In this document: piece after piece, positions 41,101 through 49,239 of the stretch
How positions within the stretch are numbered: the first letter of the stretch is position 1
Layout of the letters: every line of letters starts with the position of its first letter
Assembly (NCBI GenBank): GCA_965223755.1
Contig: CBDCXF010000002.1
Span: 1,302,001-1,366,000 of the forward strand
DNA: 64,000 nucleotides
Direction of reading: 5' to 3'
Source of the DNA: CBDCXF01 sp965223755
Lineage (GTDB): Bacteria > Acidobacteriota > Thermoanaerobaculia > Multivoradales > JAHEKO01
Notes under the pieces: model-generated
The model's database searches: none
Told to the model about the DNA's origin: nothing
The model's input: only the letters and a program-made list of their open reading frames with translations
Position numbers and translations under genes: made by a program

Positions 41101-43443
41101 GTCGGCGTTGGGCTGGACGACAGTCGGCCGCGATAGGGCATCGTAGGTGTAGTCCACCCGCAGGTCGGAGTCGTCGATGGTCTCGCTTGGCAGGGCGGTG
41201 TTGGGGTCGAGGTTGCGGTGGACGGGGGCGACGTAAGTCCACGAACCATCGGTCTCGTTGTAGCGAATCCAGCGCACCGTGCCATAGCCGTTCAAGGGCT
41301 GTTGCTGGATCTCAAACTCTTCATCATTGGGGCCTGGAGTGAGAGTGAGGCTGCAAAGATCTCCGGTGTTGATGGAGCGGGATTTGCCGTCGAAAGACCG
41401 CGTCCCTTCGCCGCCGAAGTAGCGTTCGTAGATGGTAAAGCCATCTACATCGCGCTCGTAGTCGACGAGGAAGTCCTTGGCGTTGGGGGATGCGCCTGCC
41501 AGCGTTCGTTTGCGTTGCAGGAAGCCCGTGGAGTTTTCAAAGCAAAACCGCTCTTTGTAGGTGGTGCCACCCTCGCTCACCGTGCGCTCGTCGTAGGTCT
41601 CCAGAACCCAAGGATCGCTGGTTGTGGGCGGCACGTAGCCGCCACTGGGGTAATTGCCGGTGGCCGAGTCGTAGTTGGTAGTGATTGTGCGGACGTTTCC
41701 CGAGGAGAAGTTGCCGTTGGTGGTGGCGGTGCGGTAATGGCCGAGGCCGTCGAAGCTGGAAAACACTGTTCCCGCATAGCGGTTGCCGTCATCGTGGTAA
41801 ATAGTCCGCTCTTCCCGAATCCGGCGATTGGTGTTGTGCTGGTGACCGAACAGGGTGCCGCCAAAGTCGCCATAGGTGCCAAGGGCAGGCAGTTGGTCGC
41901 TTTCGTAATCAACCCTTTGCGTGCGAGCCGCCGTCCCCGAGCACTGGTAACGGGCGTTGTAGGGGTCATCGGTGCTCTGGTCGATGCTAGACGGATAGTG
42001 CACCACCGAGTCGAAGAGGCCGCCGGTGGGTAGATTACGGGTAAAGGGAAGACCGTGATCCCACTGTGCTTGTGCCGAGGTATAGCGAGTGTTGGCGCGG
42101 AAGTAATGTTTCGAGCAGCTCCCATCCGGGTAGGTGACGAAGGTCCGGGTCTCGTGCGGATGGTCGTCCGGGTCGGTGGTGAATCCCACTGGCTGGGGCC
42201 ACATTTCGTTGTCGTAGCGCCACACTCCGGTCGGGCCGTTGGGATCGGTGGCCATGCGCTTGACCACCGACAGACCTTCTACCTTGGTGAACCAGCGGTT
42301 GAGATCCGGCGTGCAGCCGATCTCGTTGCAGCCGTCGGCCGAAGTAAATCCCTCGGCCGGCAGATACCAGTCGCCGTACTCCCAGGAGATCGTGCCCAGC
42401 GTCGGCAAGGTCAAGTCCGTCAATCCCCCGCCGCAGATCAGGTTGGTGGGCGTGCCGCCGAAGGTTGTGGTCATTTCGTAGGTCGAGCCGTCGGGCAACG
42501 TGAGGTCATCCAGGAGCGGCAAGGTGTGCCAGACCGAGCCTCCAGCAAGGCTCTCGTTGCAGATGTAGACGCTGCGGTTGGTATGGGTGAGGTCGTAGGT
42601 GGCGGTGGTTCCGTCGAAGGCGGCCAGATTGATCTGCTTGAGGCGCAGGAAGGTGACGAAGTTGTTGTCGCTGGCAAAGACCAAAGTATGGCTGCGGCCG
42701 GTGGAGTCGGTGAGTGTCCACACCCAGTCGACGCCGTTGAAGTTGATCGAGAAATCCAGCGAGTTGCCAAAACGGTCCTCGATCTTGGTCGGCCACCAGG
42801 GGTGGTTGACGAAAGGCCCACGCCAGAAGTGGTGTTTGGTGCCATCTGGGTATTCGATGAGGACGTTGTCGGCGTCGACTTCGGTCAGCCGTAGATAGCT
42901 GCCGTCGCGGGTGTAGAGCGTGGAAGTCGAACCATCGTTCTCGCCCTCGTGGAGTTGCTGGTAGAAGTAATGCTGGCTGCCGTCGGAGTCGACGTAGAGC
43001 CATTGGTTGACGGTGTTTTGCCAACGCAAGGCGAGCGGGAGATTGGATTGGGGCGGCAGAACCATGCCGAAATGCATCGACCAGCCGATGCCGGCGTTGG
43101 AGTCAATCGCCGGGTGGCCGATGCGCTCGGTGTACTCCCAGTAGCGGTTGGGATCGAACGAGGGAACGGTGTTGGTTTCGTAGGTCCAGGCATTGGAGTT
43201 GTAGTGGAGGGTGAAGCGGTATGAGAAACCGCCTCCCACAGGGTACTCCTGGCCGATGGGGATGGCGACAGTCAGGTTGCCGTTGAAGAGCGAAACGTTG
43301 TCGAGATCGCCCACCGCGTAGGCTTTCTCAGGCGTGAATCCCTTGGCAAAATTTTCGAGATCTTGAGCCGAAACTGGCTGGATAGCAAAAAGAATGGCTC
43401 CGACACTGACGGCAGCTCCAACCCAACGACAAAACCAACGCAT
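38176..43443 (-). CDS. Secreted RHS/YD-repeat protein with variable C-terminal tail (element A)
   Basis: From ATG 43443 (GAGGAGGGG upstream) the 1755-residue protein begins with a signal peptide (FCRWVGAAVSVGAILFAIQPVSAQ). A beta-rich region of about 600 residues leads into many YD repeats (for example GYDPADRLKSVSM, YDSVSRLVYG). The RHS core ends with HLGTPRYWTKSN, ARYCSPYLGRFLGVDP and WNRYVYSVNNPVIYLDPNG, the junction after which toxins vary. The last 200 residues (NGQDEVSPWQ onward) are a compact domain with a closing motif SGTRPPVVGYTD ... GPLSKTTQ ... WREIV. I cannot assign it to a toxin family. Cell-surface adhesin or contact-dependent toxin are both possible. Confidence 0.88.
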   Translation of the reverse strand: MRWFCRWVGAAVSVGAILFAIQPVSAQDLENFAKGFTPEKAYAVGDLDNVSLFNGNLTVAIPIGQEYPVGGGFSYRFTLHYNSNAWTYETNTVPSFDPNRYWEYTERIGHPAIDSNAGIGWSMHFGMVLPPQSNLPLALRWQNTVNQWLYVDSDGSQHYFYQQLHEGENDGSTSTLYTRDGSYLRLTEVDADNVLIEYPDGTKHHFWRGPFVNHPWWPTKIEDRFGNSLDFSINFNGVDWVWTLTDSTGRSHTLVFASDNNFVTFLRLKQINLAAFDGTTATYDLTHTNRSVYICNESLAGGSVWHTLPLLDDLTLPDGSTYEMTTTFGGTPTNLICGGGLTDLTLPTLGTISWEYGDWYLPAEGFTSADGCNEIGCTPDLNRWFTKVEGLSVVKRMATDPNGPTGVWRYDNEMWPQPVGFTTDPDDHPHETRTFVTYPDGSCSKHYFRANTRYTSAQAQWDHGLPFTRNLPTGGLFDSVVHYPSSIDQSTDDPYNARYQCSGTAARTQRVDYESDQLPALGTYGDFGGTLFGHQHNTNRRIREERTIYHDDGNRYAGTVFSSFDGLGHYRTATTNGNFSSGNVRTITTNYDSATGNYPSGGYVPPTTSDPWVLETYDERTVSEGGTTYKERFCFENSTGFLQRKRTLAGASPNAKDFLVDYERDVDGFTIYERYFGGEGTRSFDGKSRSINTGDLCSLTLTPGPNDEEFEIQQQPLNGYGTVRWIRYNETDGSWTYVAPVHRNLDPNTALPSETIDDSDLRVDYTYDALSRPTVVQPNADHKGARTEYTYTNALGTTPAQVDIVEEPNASGDNTELSARRIQFDGFGRVIREETKRPNGTWVGSTTEYTPRGFTKRVSTTWTGSPSTWTTTTYDQFGRPLTITPPDGAAHAVTLDYDGVRTVDRTVNIQTGNGETPQTTTEEYDRQRRLYKVIEPNGTVTTYGYDPADRLKSVSMVGGGVTQTRAFNYDGRGVLLSESHPEKGALVEYKDHDARGRATRKIDGTSDLSFKYDRSERVTEVKETGGNVLKSFEYATANNGTDRRRGKLWKATRHNRLPGFSNDSDVVIREDHIYRGAGGRATRRTTFKDGSEIFRLGSSYDAQGQRTHVCYPLQCGGGGTEVLSTYTKGFLTGVTGYADTITYHANLMLQRVEHTNGVHDVWDADPNRMRRPARIRTTGSTSAQFDTGTYVFDGAGNITDMGSDIFDYDSVSRLVYGTAQGGTFSESSTYDAFGNRIAATANGLARTNPTDPTTNRLQGTLSRPIAYDTAGNMTQWGTATYTYDDLHVQTRLQDSTDNEYYVYTADDERVAIIEANGSNHQTAARWMIRDLGNQVVRSYDQGTYNASLSWDNDYIRRDGQMLARKLSNGTVEHAHLDHLGTPRYWTKSNASAAKRHDYLPFGEEVTIPSLDPEPIQFTGHERDGHLSGGCGSGTTVINGETISTGQQRTGCDAITSQDTSVTSTLEVRFTAGERIELGENFVVANGAHFVAELDGNLKADRQDLDYMHARYCSPYLGRFLGVDPVDGTPDSPQSWNRYVYSVNNPVIYLDPNGQDEVSPWQLGIEWLTGTGPRNRTFMGSDSITQELASHPHFDTARATVAEKLAAGLGVGENEVRADYSLKGLQGVPKYVGDYSTLLTAGTTGNLAVTFLGSFEVAMSPIVIDKTNGQALVEFTATNSSTLASGTRPPVVGYTDVYDKYVGRHVNALTSRGPLSKTTQKFVWREIVPYCAKQPCTDGKVGLKQDVMSTSNKDPK

Positions 43444-43620
43444 TTGGCCCCTCCTCACTACGAGACTCCCGACGGACGCCGGGGGTTCCGAAGACCGCCG
43501 ATTCAAGGATGGATGCAGCGTACCATGCCAAAAGCGATTCAGGTATTTGCAGATGTGTTCAGCTCGCAGCTTCGCTATGATGGCTTCTTCACGGTTTGAA
43601 AGATCCGAAAGGAGGAGCCG

Positions 43621-44304
43621 ATGGCTCGCGACGAAAGTGTGGTTTCGCATTGGCATACGTTGATCGACCAGTTCTCGCTGTCAGGGAAGGAGTTCTTCGA
43701 GTCCGTTGAAGCGGCGGTCAAAGCGCGCGAAGTCCCCGACACTGAGTTTTCACGAGTGCTTTTCAAAGAGGGTGGGCTCGCCTCGGCCAAGCGCGAGTAC
43801 CTGCGTGTTCAGCGGGGCAAGATCGCTTTTGATCTCACGGCGTTCCCGTATGGCACGTCTATGTATTTGGGCTGGTGGTTGCGGAGGCTCGGCCCGAAGC
43901 ATCCATGGCTCTGGCTTCTCGGGTTCTTTTTCGCTGTATCGGTATGGGGATTCTTGATCCTCGGATCGATGTTTGGGGCAGCGGTCGGCAGTGACACGGG
44001 CGGCTGCATGTTCTTCATCCTGCTACTCGGGATCCCGGCTGGACTGATTGCTTTCGGCTGGGCAATCCAAGAAAACAAGGTGCCAATTGAAGAAGAGGAC
44101 GTGCTGGCGCTGCCTGTGATCGGTTGGCTTTACGACAAGCTGTTCAGTCCCAACGCGATGTACGCACACGACTCCGCGATCGCGATGCAGGAATCCGTCA
44201 GTCGCGCGGTCAACGAGGTCATTGACGACCTACTCACTGGCCAAGGCATGCGGGCGCTTTCCGACGATGCCAAGAAACCGACCATACGGCTCCTAGCCGG
44301 ATAG
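43621..44304 (+). CDS. Two-helix membrane protein co-transcribed with the TraG-like ATPase
   Basis: The 227-residue protein has a soluble N-terminus of about 95 residues, two transmembrane helices (LWLLGFFFAVSVWGFLILGSMFG; GGCMFFILLLGIPAGLIAFGWAI) and a C-terminal cytoplasmic tail. A good ribosome site (AAAGGAGGAGCC) precedes the ATG. The ATPase gene starts 1 base after its stop. The pairing suggests a membrane anchor for the ATPase, which itself lacks helices, as VirB10-like or TraQ-like partners do. The sequence does not match a named family. Confidence 0.65.
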   Translation: MARDESVVSHWHTLIDQFSLSGKEFFESVEAAVKAREVPDTEFSRVLFKEGGLASAKREYLRVQRGKIAFDLTAFPYGTSMYLGWWLRRLGPKHPWLWLLGFFFAVSVWGFLILGSMFGAAVGSDTGGCMFFILLLGIPAGLIAFGWAIQENKVPIEEEDVLALPVIGWLYDKLFSPNAMYAHDSAIAMQESVSRAVNEVIDDLLTGQGMRALSDDAKKPTIRLLAG

Positions 44305-44305
44305 C

Positions 44306-47300
44306 GTGAAAGCTCCCCGCTACGTCGCCCTCACCGAGGCGTTCTATGAATGGGAACGCCGTGGACGAGGTTGGGAGAGGTTCAAGTATCCAGTTTCTCT
44401 TGAACCCGATCTCGAATGGCCTGACTTCCACCGAGATCTAGTCGTCACGACAGTCGATGACACTCGCCAGGAGACGTGGGCTTCAAAGTTCCTTTCGAGA
44501 AGGTCGGACACAGCACCTGTTGCGGTAGAGGAGGAGACACAACCTCAATCTCCAGAGGAGGTACCGGCTCTCGACTACGAGTCGGTCTCAATCTTTTGTC
44601 CAGAAGGTCTTGAGGTGCATCCGGCTGGAGCGGTTTCATGGCTTGCCAATCTCGAAACTTGCCAGCACCCGATCTCGTGGGAGATTGTCGGCTCAGAAGG
44701 CAAGGTCTCGGTGCATGTGGCGTGCGAGGCGACAGATCTAGAACTTACGACTTCTGCGCTCAAGGCAGTTGTGCCTGAAGCCATCATCCGTCCCGATGAA
44801 GAATCCCTAGAAGACCGGTGGGTAGAGTCGGAGGAACGCTTCGTTACAGGTGTGGAGTTCGGGCTGGGAAGCGAGTTCATGCTGCCGCTTGCCAGCTTCT
44901 CTTCCTTCCGGACAGATCCGCTCGCTCTGATCATTGCTGCTCTCGGGTCGGTCGAGGGTGTCGCAGCGCTCCAAGTCGTTTTCTCGCACGTCGATGCGAA
45001 CTGGCGAGACGCGACGTTGCGCGCCGTGACCACGCCGGCCGGGCAGCCGTTCTTCTCCGACGCGCCAGAGATCACCAAGCAAGCCTTAGAGAAGGTGTCA
45101 ACGCCCCTCGTTGCGGCGGTCGTGCGTCTAGTTGCAAGCGCTCCGACGAAAGAAGGCGCCTGGGATGTCGTACGGGGGGTTGCTGGCGGGCTCGCACAAC
45201 TCACTTCATCGCAAGGCAACGATCTCATCCCCGTTCACATCGAATCGCCAAGTGTGCTCCTTGACGATGTACTAGCGCGTCAAACCCGCCGTCGCGGGAT
45301 GGTCCTTTCAATCGAAGAGCTGTGCGGTTTAGTCCATCTTCCTAATGAGTCGGTTCGGGTACCAGCTCTCGTACGCTTGACCGATGCCACCAAGGAGGCC
45401 CCTGACACCGTTCGAGGTGAGGGAGTGTTCTTGGGTGTCAACGAACACCATGGCATTGAGACGGACGTGCGCTTGGCTACGTCCGACCGTTTGCGACATA
45501 GCCATGTCGTCGGAGCTTCGGGGACTGGTAAGAGCACATTGCTTGTGTCGATGATGCTCGATGACATCGACAAAGGCCATGGTGTTGCCGTCCTCGATCC
45601 GCATGGCGATCTGGTTGATGAACTACTGACGAGGCTTCCCGAATCGAGGCTTGATGACGTGGTGCTCTTCGATCCGTCCGATCCCGAATATGTTGTTGGG
45701 TGGAACATCCTCGGGGCCAACACCGAGCTTGAGAAGGAACTGCTGGCTTCAGACCTGACTGCAACGTTTGCACGCCTCTCAACGAGTTGGGGGGACCAGA
45801 TGAGTACCGTGCTCTCCAATGCAGTGCTGGCGTTCTTGAATTCCAGCCGAGGCGGGACGGTGCAAGACCTTCGGCGTTTTCTCGTGGATGGCAAGTTCAG
45901 GGGCGAGTTTTTGGAGACGGTGACCGATGAGTACATCTCCGAGTACTGGACTCAAGACTTCAAACTGATCGAGAAGCGCAATCCGCAAGCTCCGATCCTC
46001 ACCAGACTCAATACATTCCTACGCAACAAGCTCGTGCGTGATGTCGTGACCCTCAAGGAAAAGCATGTCGATTTTCGCGAGGTCATGGACAGGAAGCGGA
46101 TCTTCCTCGCGAGGCTGTCCCAAGGTGCCATCGGTGAGGAAAACGCGAGCCTTCTGGGCAATCTACTGGTCTCCAAGATCCATCAAGTCACGCTCTCGCG
46201 GCAGGACGTAGCACGAGAGGAACGCGAGCCGTACTTCTTGTACCTGGATGAATTTCACGAAATGGCGACTGCCTCGATGGCCACCATGTTCAGTGGCGTA
46301 CGTAAATATGGGCTCGCGCTAACGGTCGCTCATCAGGACCTCTACCAGTTGCACCAGACGCTCCCGCAAGTTGAGCGAGCCGTGCTCTCCAATTCGCATA
46401 CCCGGATCTGCTTTCGGGTTGGGGACGACGATGCCAAGAAGCTCGCTGATGGGTTCTCGGACTTTGACGCCAAGTCGTTGACCGACCTTGGGATTGGCCA
46501 GGCAATCGTCCGAGTCGGGCGCAGAACGGGTGACTTCAACTTGAAGACCTTTGATCTCCCCAAGCTGGATCGAGGAGCCGCAGCAGAAACACTCCAAGAA
46601 AGAAGAAAGCTGACGTTGGAGCGATGGGGTGTCCCAAGGCGTCGTCAGGCTGAAGATGAGCAGGAAAGAGTCGATACCGGAGAGAAGGCGAGTGAATCGG
46701 TTCCTATGACCCTTGAACCGCAAAGGTCCGAAACGCCTCGAGAGGAGGCTCATAGAGCTTCTGGGGCTGGATCGAAGACCGTCCCGACTCCTTCGCGGCC
46801 GGAAATCGGCAAGAAGACCCTCGACTATCTCGAACACGTCGCGAGGCGGCCGTTTGTGCCAGTGAGGGAGCGAAACGGAGCCCTCAGGCTCTCGGCCTGG
46901 AAAGGTCAGGCAATCAAAAAGGAGATTCTCGCTTCCGGCTATGCGAAGGAGGTTTCAATCAACCCAGGGGGAAGAGGTCGTCAGTTCAAGTTGCTTGAAC
47001 TGACATCGGAAGGACGAGAGGCTCTTGAGCAATACGGAATCCAGGTCTCTCTTGGCCATGGTCGAGGTGGAATCGAGCATCAGTGGTGGGTCGCCGAGAT
47101 TGCCGAGTGGCTGAAGTCCCAGGGAATCGAATCGCGGGTAGAAGATGAATCAGAAGGAGCTAGAGTTGATCTTGTTTTCGAATCTCTTGGGAAGAAAATT
47201 GCTGTTGAAGTTGAAACGAGTACTGGATACGAATTCGAGAATATTTCGAAGGATTTGGCAACTACGAGTTTCGAGTATGTGCTGTCCTTGGTATCGGTGC

Positions 47301-47734
47301 AGTCTTCGATCAAGAAGTTGGAACAACGAGTTGACGGAGAGCTATCCGCAGCGCGAAGCGTCCGTATAGTTCCCCTGCAGGAATTCAAAGAAGGCCTCGC
47401 ACCTCATACTAGTGCTCGGCCTTCAGCCTTAGGACGTCAGAATCAAAAGAAAGAACCAAAACGGACTGGACGACGACGCAGGCCACGATCTCGTTCAACC
47501 GAGGCTCCGCCACCGAGTGATGTGTTCTTTCCCGAGCAGGGCGTGATGACCACTCCGATAGCCGCGGAGTACCTTGGACTCTCGCCAGCAACCCTTGAAA
47601 CACAACGCGTTCGCGGTGGCGGCCCGGTGTTTGTGAAACTCGGCAGGCGAGTCGTTTACCGCCGCGAAGACCTCGATGCTTGGATCAACGAGAACAGAAA
47701 ACGCTTCACTGGCGATCGCGGAATCGACGACTGA
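44306..47734 (+). CDS. TraG/VirD4-like ATPase fused to a nuclease-like domain and an excisionase-like HTH
   Basis: This 1142-residue protein has an N-terminal region of about 380 residues, then a motor domain. The motor has Walker A SGTGKSTLL (near 410), LDPHGDLVDELL, Walker B LYLDEFHEM (near 650) and VAHQDLYQLH, as in type IV coupling ATPases. After a linker come a basic winged region and a PD-(D/E)xK-like strand set (ARVDLVFESLGKKIAVEVETS, near 945-970). The final 55 residues (TPIAAEYLGLSPATLETQRV ... VYRREDLDAWINEN) form a MerR-like HTH_17/AlpA-type domain used by excisionases. The gene starts at GTG, 1 base after the membrane protein, and stops 79 bases before the right attachment repeat. 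Confidence 0.85.
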   Translation: MKAPRYVALTEAFYEWERRGRGWERFKYPVSLEPDLEWPDFHRDLVVTTVDDTRQETWASKFLSRRSDTAPVAVEEETQPQSPEEVPALDYESVSIFCPEGLEVHPAGAVSWLANLETCQHPISWEIVGSEGKVSVHVACEATDLELTTSALKAVVPEAIIRPDEESLEDRWVESEERFVTGVEFGLGSEFMLPLASFSSFRTDPLALIIAALGSVEGVAALQVVFSHVDANWRDATLRAVTTPAGQPFFSDAPEITKQALEKVSTPLVAAVVRLVASAPTKEGAWDVVRGVAGGLAQLTSSQGNDLIPVHIESPSVLLDDVLARQTRRRGMVLSIEELCGLVHLPNESVRVPALVRLTDATKEAPDTVRGEGVFLGVNEHHGIETDVRLATSDRLRHSHVVGASGTGKSTLLVSMMLDDIDKGHGVAVLDPHGDLVDELLTRLPESRLDDVVLFDPSDPEYVVGWNILGANTELEKELLASDLTATFARLSTSWGDQMSTVLSNAVLAFLNSSRGGTVQDLRRFLVDGKFRGEFLETVTDEYISEYWTQDFKLIEKRNPQAPILTRLNTFLRNKLVRDVVTLKEKHVDFREVMDRKRIFLARLSQGAIGEENASLLGNLLVSKIHQVTLSRQDVAREEREPYFLYLDEFHEMATASMATMFSGVRKYGLALTVAHQDLYQLHQTLPQVERAVLSNSHTRICFRVGDDDAKKLADGFSDFDAKSLTDLGIGQAIVRVGRRTGDFNLKTFDLPKLDRGAAAETLQERRKLTLERWGVPRRRQAEDEQERVDTGEKASESVPMTLEPQRSETPREEAHRASGAGSKTVPTPSRPEIGKKTLDYLEHVARRPFVPVRERNGALRLSAWKGQAIKKEILASGYAKEVSINPGGRGRQFKLLELTSEGREALEQYGIQVSLGHGRGGIEHQWWVAEIAEWLKSQGIESRVEDESEGARVDLVFESLGKKIAVEVETSTGYEFENISKDLATTSFEYVLSLVSVQSSIKKLEQRVDGELSAARSVRIVPLQEFKEGLAPHTSARPSALGRQNQKKEPKRTGRRRRPRSRSTEAPPPSDVFFPEQGVMTTPIAAEYLGLSPATLETQRVRGGGPVFVKLGRRVVYRREDLDAWINENRKRFTGDRGIDD

Positions 47735-47741
47735 TGCGAGG

Positions 47742-47771
47742 TCGCGTGATTACCCGGTGATTACACGAGCG
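47742..47771 (+). repeat. Putative integrase arm-type site, right end of element A
   Basis: An exact 30-base copy of 14724-14753, including the two GTGATTAC-type 11-bp units, starts 8 bases after the ATPase/HTH stop codon. Equal copies at both ends, each about 40-100 bases inside the 49-bp core repeat, fit arm sites for integrase or an excisionase. Confidence 0.6.
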
Positions 47772-47812
47772 AAACCGCGCGATGGTCGATTGCTCGTAAG
47801 TTGTTGAAAAGA

Positions 47813-47861
47813 ATGGTGCACCGAGGAGGAGTCGAACCCCCAACCTCCTGATCCGTAGTCA
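47813..47861 (-). repeat. Junction attachment site between elements A and B: second displaced tRNA-Arg(ACG) 3' part
   Basis: This is identical over 49 bases to 14574-14622. It is the right boundary of element A and the left boundary of element B, whose integrase starts 152 bases further on. The 5' half of the tRNA is again missing: sequence beyond the anticodon stem is AT-rich and unrelated to the first copy. Because the tRNA reads leftwards, its intact copy should be on the right-hand side of element B. Confidence 0.88.
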
Positions 47862-47965
47862 ATTATTCTTGCTTCTCTGTTCTTGGCTCTGGCTGGATTA
47901 TATCCATATTTTATATAGATTTACGGTTTCATCTTTTGATACAGTTTGCGTGAGTTGGGGTGTTG

Positions 47966-47987
47966 GTGATTGCCAGGTGATTGCCAG
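47966..47987 (+). repeat. Tandem 11-bp direct repeat, element B arm-site counterpart
   Basis: GTGATTGCCAG occurs twice without a gap. It matches the element A units (GTGATTACCCG, GTGATTACACG) in sequence and in unit length, at the same place between core repeat and integrase. The difference at a few bases would let each integrase prefer its own arms. Confidence 0.6.
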
Positions 47988-48013
47988 TTAACCGATTGAT
48001 TGCGAGTCAGAGG

Positions 48014-49228
48014 ATGAAGAAACGGATCACAAAGCGGCTTGTCGACACCTCCAAACCCACCGGTCGACGGTATCTCATCTGGGATACGGACGTGACTGGA
48101 TTCGGGCTAAAAGTGACCGCATCTGGTTCCAAGAGCTACGTGCTCCAGTATCGGTTACCGGGGAGAGGTCGCACGAGTACCCCCAAGAGACTCAGGCTCG
48201 GCCAGCATGGCGACATGACGCCCGACGAGGCGCGAAAGCTCGCTGCTGACTATCTCCTTGAAGTCAAAGCTGGGCGAGACCCGCGCGCGAGCCGCAGACC
48301 GAGCGAAGCACCTACGGTTGCCGACTTGGCGAGAGCTTTCCTAGACGACTATCTACCCAGCAAGAAGCGGCCGCCTCGGCCAAAGACGATGTCGTACTAC
48401 GAGAGCCTGCTTCGATGCCACGTGGTGCCTGCACTTGGGAAAGAGCGAGTTGACGAAGTGTCACGCGACCAGATCGAAGCGCTTCATTCACGGTTGCGCA
48501 ACAAGCCGTACATGGCCAATCGCGTCGTGACCGTGCTTGGACAGGCTTTCGACTATGCAGAGGTCCTTGGTTGGCGCCAGCAGGGCTCAAACCCTACCCA
48601 GCACATCGAGCGCTATCGGGAGCTGAAGCGAGGCGCTAAGAAGGAGGTCATGCTCACACCCCAACAGATGAGTGACCTTCTGAAAGCGATTGATGAGGAT
48701 GAGTCTGCTGGAGGCGATCCGACGTCATGTGCGGCGATCAGGGTTGCATTCTGGACGGGTTGGCGGATCTCGGAGATCCTGCGACTTGAGTGGAGCAACA
48801 TTGACCTGGAAACTGGCTCCACCAAATTGCTGCTGACCAAGACTGCTGACGAAGAGTACCGCCAGATGCCCGCAACGGCTTTGGAGGTCGTAACAGCTCA
48901 AGAGCAGTTCGTTGGCTGCCCTTACGTGTTCCCTGGCCGCTATGGGAAAGGCCACCTGACCACCGTCAAAGGGCCTTGGCTGCGGATCAGAAAACGGGCG
49001 ACCCTCGACGACTTGGAGGGTCTTGGCGGTCTACGACTTCACGACTTGAGGCACAACGTCGTCTCGTGGGATGTGTCGCGTGGTGTCCCACTGGAGATCG
49101 CAGGCAAGAACGTAGGCCACCGGTCTAGAGACGCCACCGAGGTTTATGCGCACTTTGCGCCGGACGCTCTGAAGCAAGCGGCTGACAGCAGGGCGGCAGC
49201 CATGCAAGACGCGATGGAGCGACAGTGA
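48014..49228 (+). CDS. int: Tyrosine recombinase / integrase of element B
   Basis: This is a close relative of the element A integrase with the same domain order and catalytic residues: GWRISEILRLEW (Arg), RLHDLRH (His-x-x-Arg), NVGHRS (His), EVYAHF (Tyr). The catalytic half is nearly identical between the two. The N-terminal arm-binding part differs most, in line with the different arm repeats. I chose ATG 48014 (MKKRITKR) with AGAGG upstream; the frame is open 33 bases more. It reads away from the tRNA repeat and marks the left end of element B. Confidence 0.95.
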   Translation: MKKRITKRLVDTSKPTGRRYLIWDTDVTGFGLKVTASGSKSYVLQYRLPGRGRTSTPKRLRLGQHGDMTPDEARKLAADYLLEVKAGRDPRASRRPSEAPTVADLARAFLDDYLPSKKRPPRPKTMSYYESLLRCHVVPALGKERVDEVSRDQIEALHSRLRNKPYMANRVVTVLGQAFDYAEVLGWRQQGSNPTQHIERYRELKRGAKKEVMLTPQQMSDLLKAIDEDESAGGDPTSCAAIRVAFWTGWRISEILRLEWSNIDLETGSTKLLLTKTADEEYRQMPATALEVVTAQEQFVGCPYVFPGRYGKGHLTTVKGPWLRIRKRATLDDLEGLGGLRLHDLRHNVVSWDVSRGVPLEIAGKNVGHRSRDATEVYAHFAPDALKQAADSRAAAMQDAMERQ

Positions 49229-49239
49229 TCCTTCGGATG

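Noticed and set aside
41218..42894. Long plus-strand frames opposite the element A RHS gene
   Set aside because: They are Gly/Val/Arg-rich shadows of the YD repeats, with no motif and no ribosome site.
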